24,054 bases of DNA from Deltaproteobacteria bacterium (lineage in GTDB: Bacteria; Desulfobacterota; Desulfobacteria; Desulfobacterales; JAFDCJ01): the NCBI GenBank assembly GCA_024277475.1, contig JAJRVC010000240.1, forward strand, positions 1-24,054, in the 5' to 3' direction. This document shows, piece by piece, positions 7,745-14,409 of the stretch. The translations under genes and the position numbers were made by a program. The stretch's first letter is position 1, and the number at the start of each line of letters is the position of its first letter. The notes beneath the pieces are model-generated. The model saw only the letters and a program-made list of their open reading frames with translations, was not told where the DNA came from and ran no database searches.

Positions 7745-8428
7745 ATGCCAAACGACGCAGCAATTACAATCAGTAGGAAATTCACCCGCCCGGCACCGGA
7801 CATCATACAGAAGTTGGCCGGGATACCGACCGGTTATGTAGTGGATATCCAGGGCCGGCGCGGGGCGCTGGACTACGGAATTAAACCGATGTTTAATTTT
7901 CCCGCCTTCGCGGGTCCGGCGGTAACCGTTAAAACTGTACCCGATGACAACCTGGCGCCTTATGTTGCGATGGATGTGTTACAGCCCGGCGACGTGCTCG
8001 TTATTTCCAACGGGGACTGGACCGGATCAGCCGTCATTGGAGATCTGATTGCCGGGATGTTCAAGAACATCGGAATCGCCGCAGTGGTTACCGACGGGAT
8101 GGTTCGCGATGTTGTCGGCCTCAGCAAGGTTGGGCTGCCGGTATGCGCTCGGGGCCTGACAGCCAATTCACCCCAGAAAAACGGACCCGGCTCCGTGGGA
8201 TTAGAAATCAGTATTGGAGGTGCCGTTATCCGCTCCGGCGATCTAATCGTCGGCGACCGCGATGGAGTGGCGGTGCTTCCCCAGGAAAAAATCCAGGCGG
8301 CCCTGGCTGCGATTGAGGCGGTGAAGGAAAAGGAACGCGGAATCGAGGCGCGTATTGCCGAAGGGATGACCATGCCCGACTGGGTTAAAGAGGTCCTAAC
8401 CTCAAAACGCGTTCGGTACCTTGAATAG
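7745..8428 (+). CDS. RraA-like aldolase/decarboxylase family protein
   Basis: 227-residue cytoplasmic enzyme of the RraA / 4-hydroxy-4-methyl-2-oxoglutarate (HMG) aldolase fold. Hallmarks are GDVLVISNGDWTGSAVIGD, TDGMVRDVVGLSKVGLPV and the late GDLIVGDRDGVAVLP. Asp100 and Arg121-Asp122 form the D-X20-R-D arrangement associated with metal-dependent retro-aldol and oxaloacetate-decarboxylase activity in this family, which argues for an enzyme rather than an RNase E inhibitor. The name RraA or menaquinone methyltransferase, often transferred to such genes, should not be used. AAGGATGG precedes ATG 7745. The gene lies between the ABC importer and two dehydrogenases, so it most likely cleaves or decarboxylates a 2-oxo acid made from the imported compound. 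The precise substrate is unknown. Confidence 0.88.
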   Translation: MPNDAAITISRKFTRPAPDIIQKLAGIPTGYVVDIQGRRGALDYGIKPMFNFPAFAGPAVTVKTVPDDNLAPYVAMDVLQPGDVLVISNGDWTGSAVIGDLIAGMFKNIGIAAVVTDGMVRDVVGLSKVGLPVCARGLTANSPQKNGPGSVGLEISIGGAVIRSGDLIVGDRDGVAVLPQEKIQAALAAIEAVKEKERGIEARIAEGMTMPDWVKEVLTSKRVRYLE

Positions 8429-8441
8429 GAAGGGGAATTAC

Positions 8442-9422
8442 ATGGCAACAGAGCAAAAACGCAAAATCTATTATAACAGCTGGGCGCAAGATGACGTCTA
8501 TGACATGATTCGTGAAGTCATGCCGTCCGGTTTTGAACTGGTGACCCTTGACAGTGACGATGAAAAAGAGCGTTTACAAAAAATCGCCGCCGCCCGAATC
8601 GTCATCGTAGCCGCCACCCCTTTGACACGGCCGCATATCGAAGCCGCCGGGCGACTGGAACTTGTTCACCACCAGGGTGTCGGCTACCAGGATACGGTCG
8701 ATGTCGAAGCCCTCCGGCAAAGGGGACTGCCGCTGGCATTGACCCCGCAAGGCACCACAACGCCTGTTGCTGAAATGGCCATTTTTTTGATGCTCGCAGT
8801 CTTGCGCCGCCTGACCTTCGCCGACAGTGAACTGCGGCAGGGGCGTTGGCACATCAACTCTTTACGAGCCGTGTCGCGCAACCTAAAAGGACGGATGATC
8901 GGCTACATCGGCATGGGCCGCATCGGGCAGGCAACCGCCGCTCTGACCCAGGCTTTCGGTGCCGGGGGGATCTACCACGATATAGTCGACCCCCTCGGCC
9001 AACAACGAGCTGGTAAGCTTGGTCTTCGCTTTGCAACCTTTGACGAGGTGATCGAACAAGCGGAGATTGTTTCATTACACATCCCGTCCTCGCCGCAGGT
9101 TCGGCATCTGATTAATGCCGCCGTGATCGCGCGCATGAAACCGGATGCCGTTATCATCAATACGGCCCGGGGAATGCTGGTGGATGAGGCCGCACTCTAT
9201 GAAGGGTTGAAAAGCGGCCATCTGGGCGGTGCCGGACTTGACGTGTTTGAGGTCGAGCCGCCAAGACCTGACAACCCGCTTTTGGCGCTCCCCAATGTGG
9301 TGGTCAGCCCCCACATTTCCGGCGGCACCCGCGATGCATTTCAGACAAAAATGAAAGCCATTTTCGAAAACATCGACCGGTTTTACAGCGGGCAGGAATT
9401 GAGAAATCAGGTTGTGCTGTAA
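8442..9422 (+). CDS. D-2-hydroxyacid dehydrogenase, NAD(P)-dependent
   Basis: 326-residue enzyme that interconverts a 2-oxo acid and a D-2-hydroxy acid. ATG 8442 is chosen because AGGAAGGGG lies at 8428-8436; an in-frame TTG at 8421 would overlap the upstream stop. The Rossmann motif is G157-M-G-R-I-G162, followed by YHDIVDP, where the acidic residue suggests NAD preference. The catalytic triad of the family is present: Arg243 (NTARGMLVDE), Glu272 (FEVEPP) and His291 (SPHISGG). Length is typical. The gene is 13 bases after the RraA-like gene, so the two products probably share a 2-oxo acid intermediate. Subfamily (glyoxylate/hydroxypyruvate, 2-ketogluconate or phosphoglycerate type) cannot be settled by eye. 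Confidence 0.93.
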   Translation: MATEQKRKIYYNSWAQDDVYDMIREVMPSGFELVTLDSDDEKERLQKIAAARIVIVAATPLTRPHIEAAGRLELVHHQGVGYQDTVDVEALRQRGLPLALTPQGTTTPVAEMAIFLMLAVLRRLTFADSELRQGRWHINSLRAVSRNLKGRMIGYIGMGRIGQATAALTQAFGAGGIYHDIVDPLGQQRAGKLGLRFATFDEVIEQAEIVSLHIPSSPQVRHLINAAVIARMKPDAVIINTARGMLVDEAALYEGLKSGHLGGAGLDVFEVEPPRPDNPLLALPNVVVSPHISGGTRDAFQTKMKAIFENIDRFYSGQELRNQVVL

Positions 9423-9443
9423 TCCGATTTCAGACAAACAACC

Positions 9444-9477
9444 AACACGGCTTGAAGTCCTATTGCCGTGTTACACG
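9444..9477 (+). repeat. Two mutually exclusive hairpins before the Gfo/Idh gene
   Basis: AACACGGC (9444-9451) pairs perfectly with GCCGTGTT (9465-9472) across a 13-base loop. The CGTGT inside the right arm can instead pair with ACACG immediately downstream (CGTGT-T-ACACG, 9467-9477), close to the GGAG ribosome site at 9482-9485. There is no T run, so it is more likely a message-stability or translation-control element than a terminator. Confidence 0.4.
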
Positions 9478-9493
9478 TAATGGAGTGTCAAAT

Positions 9494-10492
9494 ATGTTAA
9501 ACGATCCTATCCGGGTAGCGCTGGCCGGTGCCGGGATGGTAACCCGCCATCATCTTATTGCATGGTCACGTGAGCCCGGGGCAGAGGTGGTCGCGATCCA
9601 GAATCGGACCGCTGAAAAGGCTCGTCGGCGGGCATCCGAATTCGGAATCCGGAAGACTTACCGTGATCTTGAGGATATGCTGGACCAGGAAAAACCCGAC
9701 GCCCTTGACATCGCCGTGGCTGTGGAAAAACATGCCGAGTATGCGCGCATGGCCGCCGATCGCGGCATACACATCCTCTGCCAAAAACCCATGACACCCG
9801 TCATAGACGATGCCCGGATGTTGGTCAACGAAATAGGAAATCGGGTGCGGTTCATGGTTCACGAAAACTGGCGCTTTCGGCCTCAGTACCGGCAGACGTC
9901 AAAATGGATCGCCCAGGGCCGGGCCGGATTCATACGGGAATTCCGGCTGGCAACCCATAACTCCGGCTTCGTGTCCGGAAACCCGCGGGTAACACCGCCG
10001 GCGCTGAAACGACAGCCTTTCATGGCCCGGTTGCCGCGTTTGATCATATTCGAGCTGCTCATCCACCATCTGGACACGATCCGATACCTGATGGGCAAGG
10101 TGCAAGTAGTTGACTGCCGCACACAGCAGATCAGTTCCAGGATAGCCGGTGAAGACATGGCCCTGATTGTATTGAAAACCGAAAACGGTGCGTTTGGAAC
10201 AGTTAGCGGTAATATGTCGGCGGCCGGATTCCCCCCGCTATCGCAGGACCGCCTGGAATTAATTGGAGAGCGGGCCAGTATTATTTTTGAAGGCGACCAA
10301 TTACACTTGACCGGCAAGGGTGAAGAGACCCTACGCTTCGATCTAACCAATGCATACCAGAAGTCTTACGATAATGCCATCGCCCATTTTGTCGAGGCGT
10401 TACGAAGCGGACATCCGTTTGAAACCGACCGCCTCGACAACCTTGAGACCTTGCAACTGGTTGAGGATGCTTACCGTAAAGCCGGTCTTTAA
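9494..10492 (+). CDS. Gfo/Idh/MocA family oxidoreductase
   Basis: 333-residue NAD(P)-dependent sugar or polyol dehydrogenase. ATG 9494 follows GGAG and leads straight into the Rossmann strand IRVALAGAGMVTRHHLIAW; an upstream in-frame start at 9452 adds 14 unlikely residues. The nucleotide domain (1-120) ends in CQKPMTPVIDDA, where the usual EKP motif has Gln97 in place of Glu; the catalytic Lys98 is kept. The second domain shows VHENWRFRPQY (122-132) and ELLIHHLDTIRYLMG with His191, His192 and Asp194 in the usual catalytic region. It is the last gene of the plus-strand operon. With the sugar-type importer it probably performs the first oxidation of the imported compound, but the substrate is open. 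Confidence 0.92.
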   Translation: MLNDPIRVALAGAGMVTRHHLIAWSREPGAEVVAIQNRTAEKARRRASEFGIRKTYRDLEDMLDQEKPDALDIAVAVEKHAEYARMAADRGIHILCQKPMTPVIDDARMLVNEIGNRVRFMVHENWRFRPQYRQTSKWIAQGRAGFIREFRLATHNSGFVSGNPRVTPPALKRQPFMARLPRLIIFELLIHHLDTIRYLMGKVQVVDCRTQQISSRIAGEDMALIVLKTENGAFGTVSGNMSAAGFPPLSQDRLELIGERASIIFEGDQLHLTGKGEETLRFDLTNAYQKSYDNAIAHFVEALRSGHPFETDRLDNLETLQLVEDAYRKAGL

Positions 10493-10539
10493 AAATGGTT
10501 TTCACCTACAGATAGATCTTTTGGCTCCGCGTAACCCGC

Positions 10540-10572
10540 TTTGCTCGGCAAACTTATTTAGCAAAGGCTAAA
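10540..10572. terminator. Two small hairpins between convergent genes
   Basis: TTTGC-TCG-GCAAA (10540-10552) and TTTAGC-AAAG-GCTAAA (10557-10572) are perfect short inverted repeats. They lie between the plus-strand operon end (10492) and the minus-strand hydrolase, the second spanning the hydrolase's last codons up to its stop. Stems of 5 and 6 bp and poor T runs make true intrinsic termination uncertain. Confidence 0.3.
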
Positions 10573-11501
10573 CGCAGTGCGGCCGCGATTTCATTCATTG
10601 CATCTGAAGCCCGGTCAATCATACCGCCCAGGCAGCAAAACCCGTGGATCATACCGTCAAAGCATTTGCAGGTAACATGCACGCCGGCCTCCTTCAAGCG
10701 CTTGGCATAAGCCAGGGCCTCATCTGTTAACACATCAAACTCTGCGGTCAGTATCAGAGCCGGCGGCAAGCCGCCTATCTCTTGAGCCAGCAATGGAGAC
10801 GCATAGGGGTTTTTCAATTGCTCTTCATACTCTATATAGTGATCACGATAATAGTCCATGCCGTCTTTTGTCAGCATATAGCCTTGCCCGTGCTGGTGAT
10901 ACGAAGCAGTGTCAAAAGCAGAAAGATCGGTCACGGGATAGATGAGCACCTGATAAATCACGGAAGGCATGCCCTTATCGCGTGCCATCAGGGACACAAC
11001 CGCAGCCAGGTTACCTCCGGCACTGTCACCACCCGCTGCAATTCGAGCCGGATCACCATCGATACGATGGGCGTTGGATGACGCCCAACAGATGGCTGTA
11101 TATGCATCTTCAACCGCGGCCGGGAATCTATGCTCCGGTGCCAACCGGTAGTCAACAGCGATTACAATGCAAGATGCCCTGTTTGCTAAGGACCGGCAGA
11201 TACTATCGTGGGTATCCAGATTGCCGATCACCCAGCCGCCACCGTGAAAATATACGAGTATTGGAAAAGGAGCGCGGCCTGTCGGTGTATAAACACGTAG
11301 CGGGATCTGCCCCGCCGAACCCGGGATATGGAAATTTTCAACATTTGCCAAGGACTCCGGCTGTCCACCTGATTTGACAAACATAGGGTTTTTGCTCTCT
11401 CTGGCTTGTGCCGGTGTCAGCGTATTCACAGGTGGTACACCCTCCTGTTCCATCTGTTGTAAAAATGCTTTTATTTGCGGATCAAGCCTATTTATTGTCA
11501 T
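10554..11501 (-). CDS. Alpha/beta hydrolase, HSL family (esterase/lipase)
   Basis: 315-residue cytoplasmic carboxylester hydrolase of the hormone-sensitive lipase class. ATG 11501 is preferred to a TTG 21 bases upstream because AAGGGG lies 6 bases before it. The oxyanion motif HGGGW is at 86-90, the nucleophile elbow GGDSAGG has Ser160, the acid is Asp256 (EFDVLTDE) and the base His286 (GMIHGF). The N-terminal cap (about 1-60) and total length fit the family. It is convergent with the sugar operon and follows the MmgE/PrpD gene after a 387-base gap, so it could be the last gene of the minus-strand operon or an independent unit. It may hydrolyse an ester or lactone, but no specific role is indicated. 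Confidence 0.92.
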   Translation of the reverse strand: MTINRLDPQIKAFLQQMEQEGVPPVNTLTPAQARESKNPMFVKSGGQPESLANVENFHIPGSAGQIPLRVYTPTGRAPFPILVYFHGGGWVIGNLDTHDSICRSLANRASCIVIAVDYRLAPEHRFPAAVEDAYTAICWASSNAHRIDGDPARIAAGGDSAGGNLAAVVSLMARDKGMPSVIYQVLIYPVTDLSAFDTASYHQHGQGYMLTKDGMDYYRDHYIEYEEQLKNPYASPLLAQEIGGLPPALILTAEFDVLTDEALAYAKRLKEAGVHVTCKCFDGMIHGFCCLGGMIDRASDAMNEIAAALRLAFAK

Positions 11502-11888
11502 CACAATCCCCTTGCATAACAAGATGATTCTAAAGCCGGTGCGTTGCTAAATTGCTTTCGCTAATATCCCTATTTCCACCTAAATTCTCACATCTTGATC
11601 ATAAACGACTGTAACCTAAGACTCTACGCCCTTCAAGATTTTTCTATTAAACACTTCAACTAATCTAAACGAGTTTATGCGGCCCTAAACTATGATGTGG
11701 CCGCAAAAAGGCACAAAAAACACAAAAATAAAATTTTAAACTTAATAATTGCAATGGGTTATAAGATTTTAATTCAATAATTTTAACTTTTTACGAGATT
11801 GTCAACTATAATCAAGTCGTAATTTGAAGAAACAATTTCATCAAATCCAGGAACAAATCAATAAATTGCCAAATTTAAAAATTTCCTT
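11502..11888. other. 387-base AT-rich gap between hydrolase and MmgE/PrpD genes
   Basis: No gene is supported. The stretch is markedly AT-rich compared with both neighbours. It contains an inverted repeat TGCGGCC/GGCCGCA (11678-11684 and 11699-11705, 14-base loop). It also has a minus-strand TTGACA (11800-11805) facing the hydrolase and an overlapping plus-strand TATAAT (11807-11812) with no plus-strand gene to serve. No T-tailed hairpin was seen after the MmgE/PrpD stop. The gap probably holds the hydrolase promoter. Confidence 0.4.
11678..11705. repeat. GC-rich inverted repeat in AT-rich gap
   Basis: TGCGGCC (11678-11684) and GGCCGCA (11699-11705) are perfect 7-bp arms around a 14-base AT-rich spacer. 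It stands out in an otherwise AT-rich gap about 180 bases upstream of the hydrolase start. No T run follows on the minus strand, so an operator or leader hairpin is as likely as a terminator. Confidence 0.3.
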
Positions 11889-13229
11889 TTATTTTTTCAG
11901 CACCGCTGTCAGCGCATCGGTATCGCTGTTTTCCAGGTTGTTTACTACGCTCATGATCTTGCCCGGAAAATTAGCGGGTCGATTTTGCCGGGACAGACGC
12001 CGAAGCTTGTTTTCAATTTCCGAAAAATTCATTGGGTTGGATCGATCGCCCTTGGGAGTTTTTACCAGTTTTTCAAATACCCCCTTTTTCGTGTGGACAA
12101 TTACCCTGGCAGGTACCATGGCTGGAAAAAGCCGGGCCAACTCCGGGTCCGGATACAACTGAATCATATTGGCAAAAGAAACGATATCTTTGCGTGAAAG
12201 CAAACTGGGGGTTAGCGGCAAAAGCCCATCCTTTCCCTCGATCGCGGCCACGGCCAAGCAGAAGGGAATGCTGTATTGGGCATCCTCCAGGGAATTCGGG
12301 ACAGGGTAGTTATTGAGCCGCAACGCTCTTTCAAATGTGTGAACTTCGATATTGCCGATCATATCTGCGTTCAGACTGTTTTCTGCCATTGTGAGGAAAA
12401 ATGCGTCAATGGCGCTGTGTATCCAACGGCAGCATGCATAAGGTTTAAAATATACCTTTTCAACGGCAAAACGATTGCCCAGGCCTGAAATTATTTTATT
12501 GGAATCATAATAGTCCGCATGGTCTAAAATGTCTGTTGGACCGGTGAAGCCATTGTCAGCCAGCCAAAGAGCTGAAAGGCCTGTCAATGTCGCCCAGGGT
12601 ATCCCCTCTTTGGCGCTGTTTCCCATAACCTGACTGTAGCCTGCGGCGGACAATCCCGGCGCATGAACGCCGGCTACGGCAAATGCTTCAGCAAGTATTT
12701 TAGGCGACATATGGCGCAGCCGCCCCCCTGCTGCAGCTGCACCGTAAGCACACCATCTTCCCGATGCAAGGGTGTCTAAGGCGGGATGATCGCGCGCCGC
12801 AGCAATTCTTATCGCAACCTCGTAGCCGATTATGAGGGCTGCCAAAAGTTCCCTACCAGTGGTGGTTGTCTCCTGGGCCACAGCAAGCGCGGCGGGAATG
12901 ATCGAAGCTCCGGGATGCCCCATGGCCTCTCTATGACCGTCATCCAGGTCCAGTGCGCTTGCAAAAGTGCTGTTTACATAAGCGGCTCCAGGGGCGCTAA
13001 AAGTTTTTCCCGAAAACCATACAGCGGAACGGCCGGACGAAAAAAGCCGTTCCGACATATCCAGAACGGCCATTGCTGCAGGGGAGCGGGAGCCGGCGGC
13101 AGAGGCCGCCACGAGATCAAGAATGCATTTTTTCGCTGCCTCGTATGCAGAATCCGGGATATTATCCGGTTCGAGCTCACAGGCGAACCCGGCCAGCAAC
13201 AAGGCGGTTGTGTTTTTGCTATTTTTCAT
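11889..13229 (-). CDS. MmgE/PrpD family protein
   Basis: 446-residue cytoplasmic enzyme of the MmgE/PrpD fold. This family includes 2-methylcitrate dehydratase, cis-aconitate decarboxylase and iminodisuccinate epimerase. Visible blocks: AAKKCILDLVAASAAGS (about 30-46), FASALDLDDGHREAMGHPGASIIPAAL with the conserved acidic and HPG motifs, AKEGIPWATLTGLSALWLADNGFTGP cut here only in description, and FKPYACCRWIHSAIDA with the typical KPY-C-R-H pattern. The start is uncertain: ATG 13229 has no strong ribosome site and a TTG lies 6 bases upstream. It is the next gene after the HTH-DctP regulator, 19 bases from its stop, so it belongs to the same operon. There are no propionate-cycle genes (prpB, prpC) nearby, which argues against a methylcitrate role. 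An epimerase, dehydratase or decarboxylase acting on an amino-polycarboxylate is plausible but inferred. Confidence 0.9.
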   Translation of the reverse strand: MKNSKNTTALLLAGFACELEPDNIPDSAYEAAKKCILDLVAASAAGSRSPAAMAVLDMSERLFSSGRSAVWFSGKTFSAPGAAYVNSTFASALDLDDGHREAMGHPGASIIPAALAVAQETTTTGRELLAALIIGYEVAIRIAAARDHPALDTLASGRWCAYGAAAAGGRLRHMSPKILAEAFAVAGVHAPGLSAAGYSQVMGNSAKEGIPWATLTGLSALWLADNGFTGPTDILDHADYYDSNKIISGLGNRFAVEKVYFKPYACCRWIHSAIDAFFLTMAENSLNADMIGNIEVHTFERALRLNNYPVPNSLEDAQYSIPFCLAVAAIEGKDGLLPLTPSLLSRKDIVSFANMIQLYPDPELARLFPAMVPARVIVHTKKGVFEKLVKTPKGDRSNPMNFSEIENKLRRLSRQNRPANFPGKIMSVVNNLENSDTDALTAVLKK

Positions 13230-13248
13230 TTGCAAAGAAGACCGGTCA

Positions 13249-14409
13249 TTAGACCTTTTCTATTTCTATCAAGGCTTGTTGCGAAAGAGTGTCCTGATCA
13301 GCCATTTTTTTTCGTACCCTTGAAACCGCAAGCCACCAAGGCGATAGATCCACCTTGAGATATGCGGCCTTATATCGACTCATGTTGAGACGCTCATTCT
13401 TTCTTTCGATATGGTAGAGGTTTAAAGAAAAAATGTTCCCGGCACTGTCGCAGGCCTTTTCCAAAGCGTGTTGAATCTCAGATGAAAATGAGCTGTATTT
13501 TGTTTCTGTTATAAAAACTCCCATAATCGCAGGAATGTCTCCAAGGATCGTTACATATTTAGCATGAATGCAAAACCCGTTGTTGTATACAAAAGCCTTT
13601 GAGGTCGGCACTACATCCACTTGGCCGGATGCGATGGCCTTACGAACTTTTGACCATGGAACCGCAACTGGAATGGCTCCCATCTCCTCCCAAAAAATGC
13701 GAAGATGTTCACAATCGAATATTCTCACTTTCAAGCCCTTAACGTCATCAGGTGTGCATATGGGTCGGCGTGACACAAGCACCCACTCAAGCCCTCTTAT
13801 CCAGTTCCAGTTCGGGTTTAACAACCTGATTCCTTTCTGCAGCAATACATCCGTGACGTTTTCCCTGAAATAGGGACTCGCCAGAAATGCCTGCCGGTGC
13901 TGTTCGTCTCTGAAACAGTAAGGCAGCGAAAGCTGCTTGAGGGCCGGTGCGATTCCGTAAAATTGAACCAGATTTTCAATAAATAGATCGACGCTTCCTT
14001 CGAAAATCAGATCGATCTGATCAACAGCAGGGCCGAACTGAAGTGGTCCGAGAGAATTAAGAGCCACGGCTCCGCTGGTATTGCTGTCAACCTCCTGTGC
14101 GAACCAGTGCAAACCCTGATTTTCAAGGCCTGCCACCGCGATGATCCTGTGGCGTACGGCAGTTGATTTATCTTCCGTCTGAAAAAGGCAGTTCAATGGC
14201 CGGTCCAGTATACGGCATAGCCTGGCAAGATTTTTTATTGACACATTGGCCTTGCCGGTTTCAATTTTGGAAAGCTGGCCCTGGGATATGCCGGCTTTCG
14301 ATGCAAGATCGATTGCATTCATCTTTTCGGCTTTACGAAGCTCCCTGATCTTGATACCCACATTTTTTTGAATAAGATCTTCCTGGATAACTTTATCGAT
14401 TTTCTCCAT
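13249..14409 (-). CDS. XRE-type HTH regulator fused to a TRAP DctP-like binding domain
   Basis: 386 residues, no signal peptide, so cytoplasmic. Residues about 16-76 are an XRE/Cro helix-turn-helix (IKIRELRKAEKMNAIDLASK, then GISQGQLSKIETGKANVSIKN cut at its core, and a LARLCRILDRPL tail). From about 87 to 330 the chain follows the periplasmic DctP binding proteins of TRAP transporters: IDLIFEGSVDLFIENLVQFYGI, LPYCFRDEQHRQAF, GLEWVLVSRRPICTPDDVKG, LKVRIFDCEHLRIFWEEMGAIPV, and PWSKVRKAIASGQVDVV with a following Asn-rich NNGF. Arg229 sits where DctP proteins place the arginine that grips the substrate carboxylate. No TRAP membrane genes are near. It overlaps the upstream saccharopine-type gene by 17 bases. 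The simplest reading is a transcription regulator using a captured binding-protein fold as ligand sensor, controlling this operon. Domain calls are firm; the role is inferred. Confidence 0.88.
   Translation of the reverse strand: MEKIDKVIQEDLIQKNVGIKIRELRKAEKMNAIDLASKAGISQGQLSKIETGKANVSIKNLARLCRILDRPLNCLFQTEDKSTAVRHRIIAVAGLENQGLHWFAQEVDSNTSGAVALNSLGPLQFGPAVDQIDLIFEGSVDLFIENLVQFYGIAPALKQLSLPYCFRDEQHRQAFLASPYFRENVTDVLLQKGIRLLNPNWNWIRGLEWVLVSRRPICTPDDVKGLKVRIFDCEHLRIFWEEMGAIPVAVPWSKVRKAIASGQVDVVPTSKAFVYNNGFCIHAKYVTILGDIPAIMGVFITETKYSSFSSEIQHALEKACDSAGNIFSLNLYHIERKNERLNMSRYKAAYLKVDLSPWWLAVSRVRKKMADQDTLSQQALIEIEKV

Noticed and set aside
7745..8428. Naming the RraA-like gene as RNase E inhibitor or menaquinone methyltransferase
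   Set aside because: The D-X20-R-D motif and the catabolic neighbourhood point to an aldolase or decarboxylase; no methyltransferase motif is present.
11889..13229. Naming the MmgE/PrpD gene as 2-methylcitrate dehydratase
   Set aside because: No methylcitrate-cycle partners are present; only the family can be supported.
12786..13358. 190-codon plus-strand open frame
   Set aside because: Antisense to the MmgE/PrpD gene and the end of the regulator; low-complexity basic product.
13249..14409. Reading this gene as an ordinary TRAP transporter binding protein
   Set aside because: There is no signal peptide, an XRE DNA-binding domain occupies the N-terminus, and no TRAP membrane subunits are nearby.
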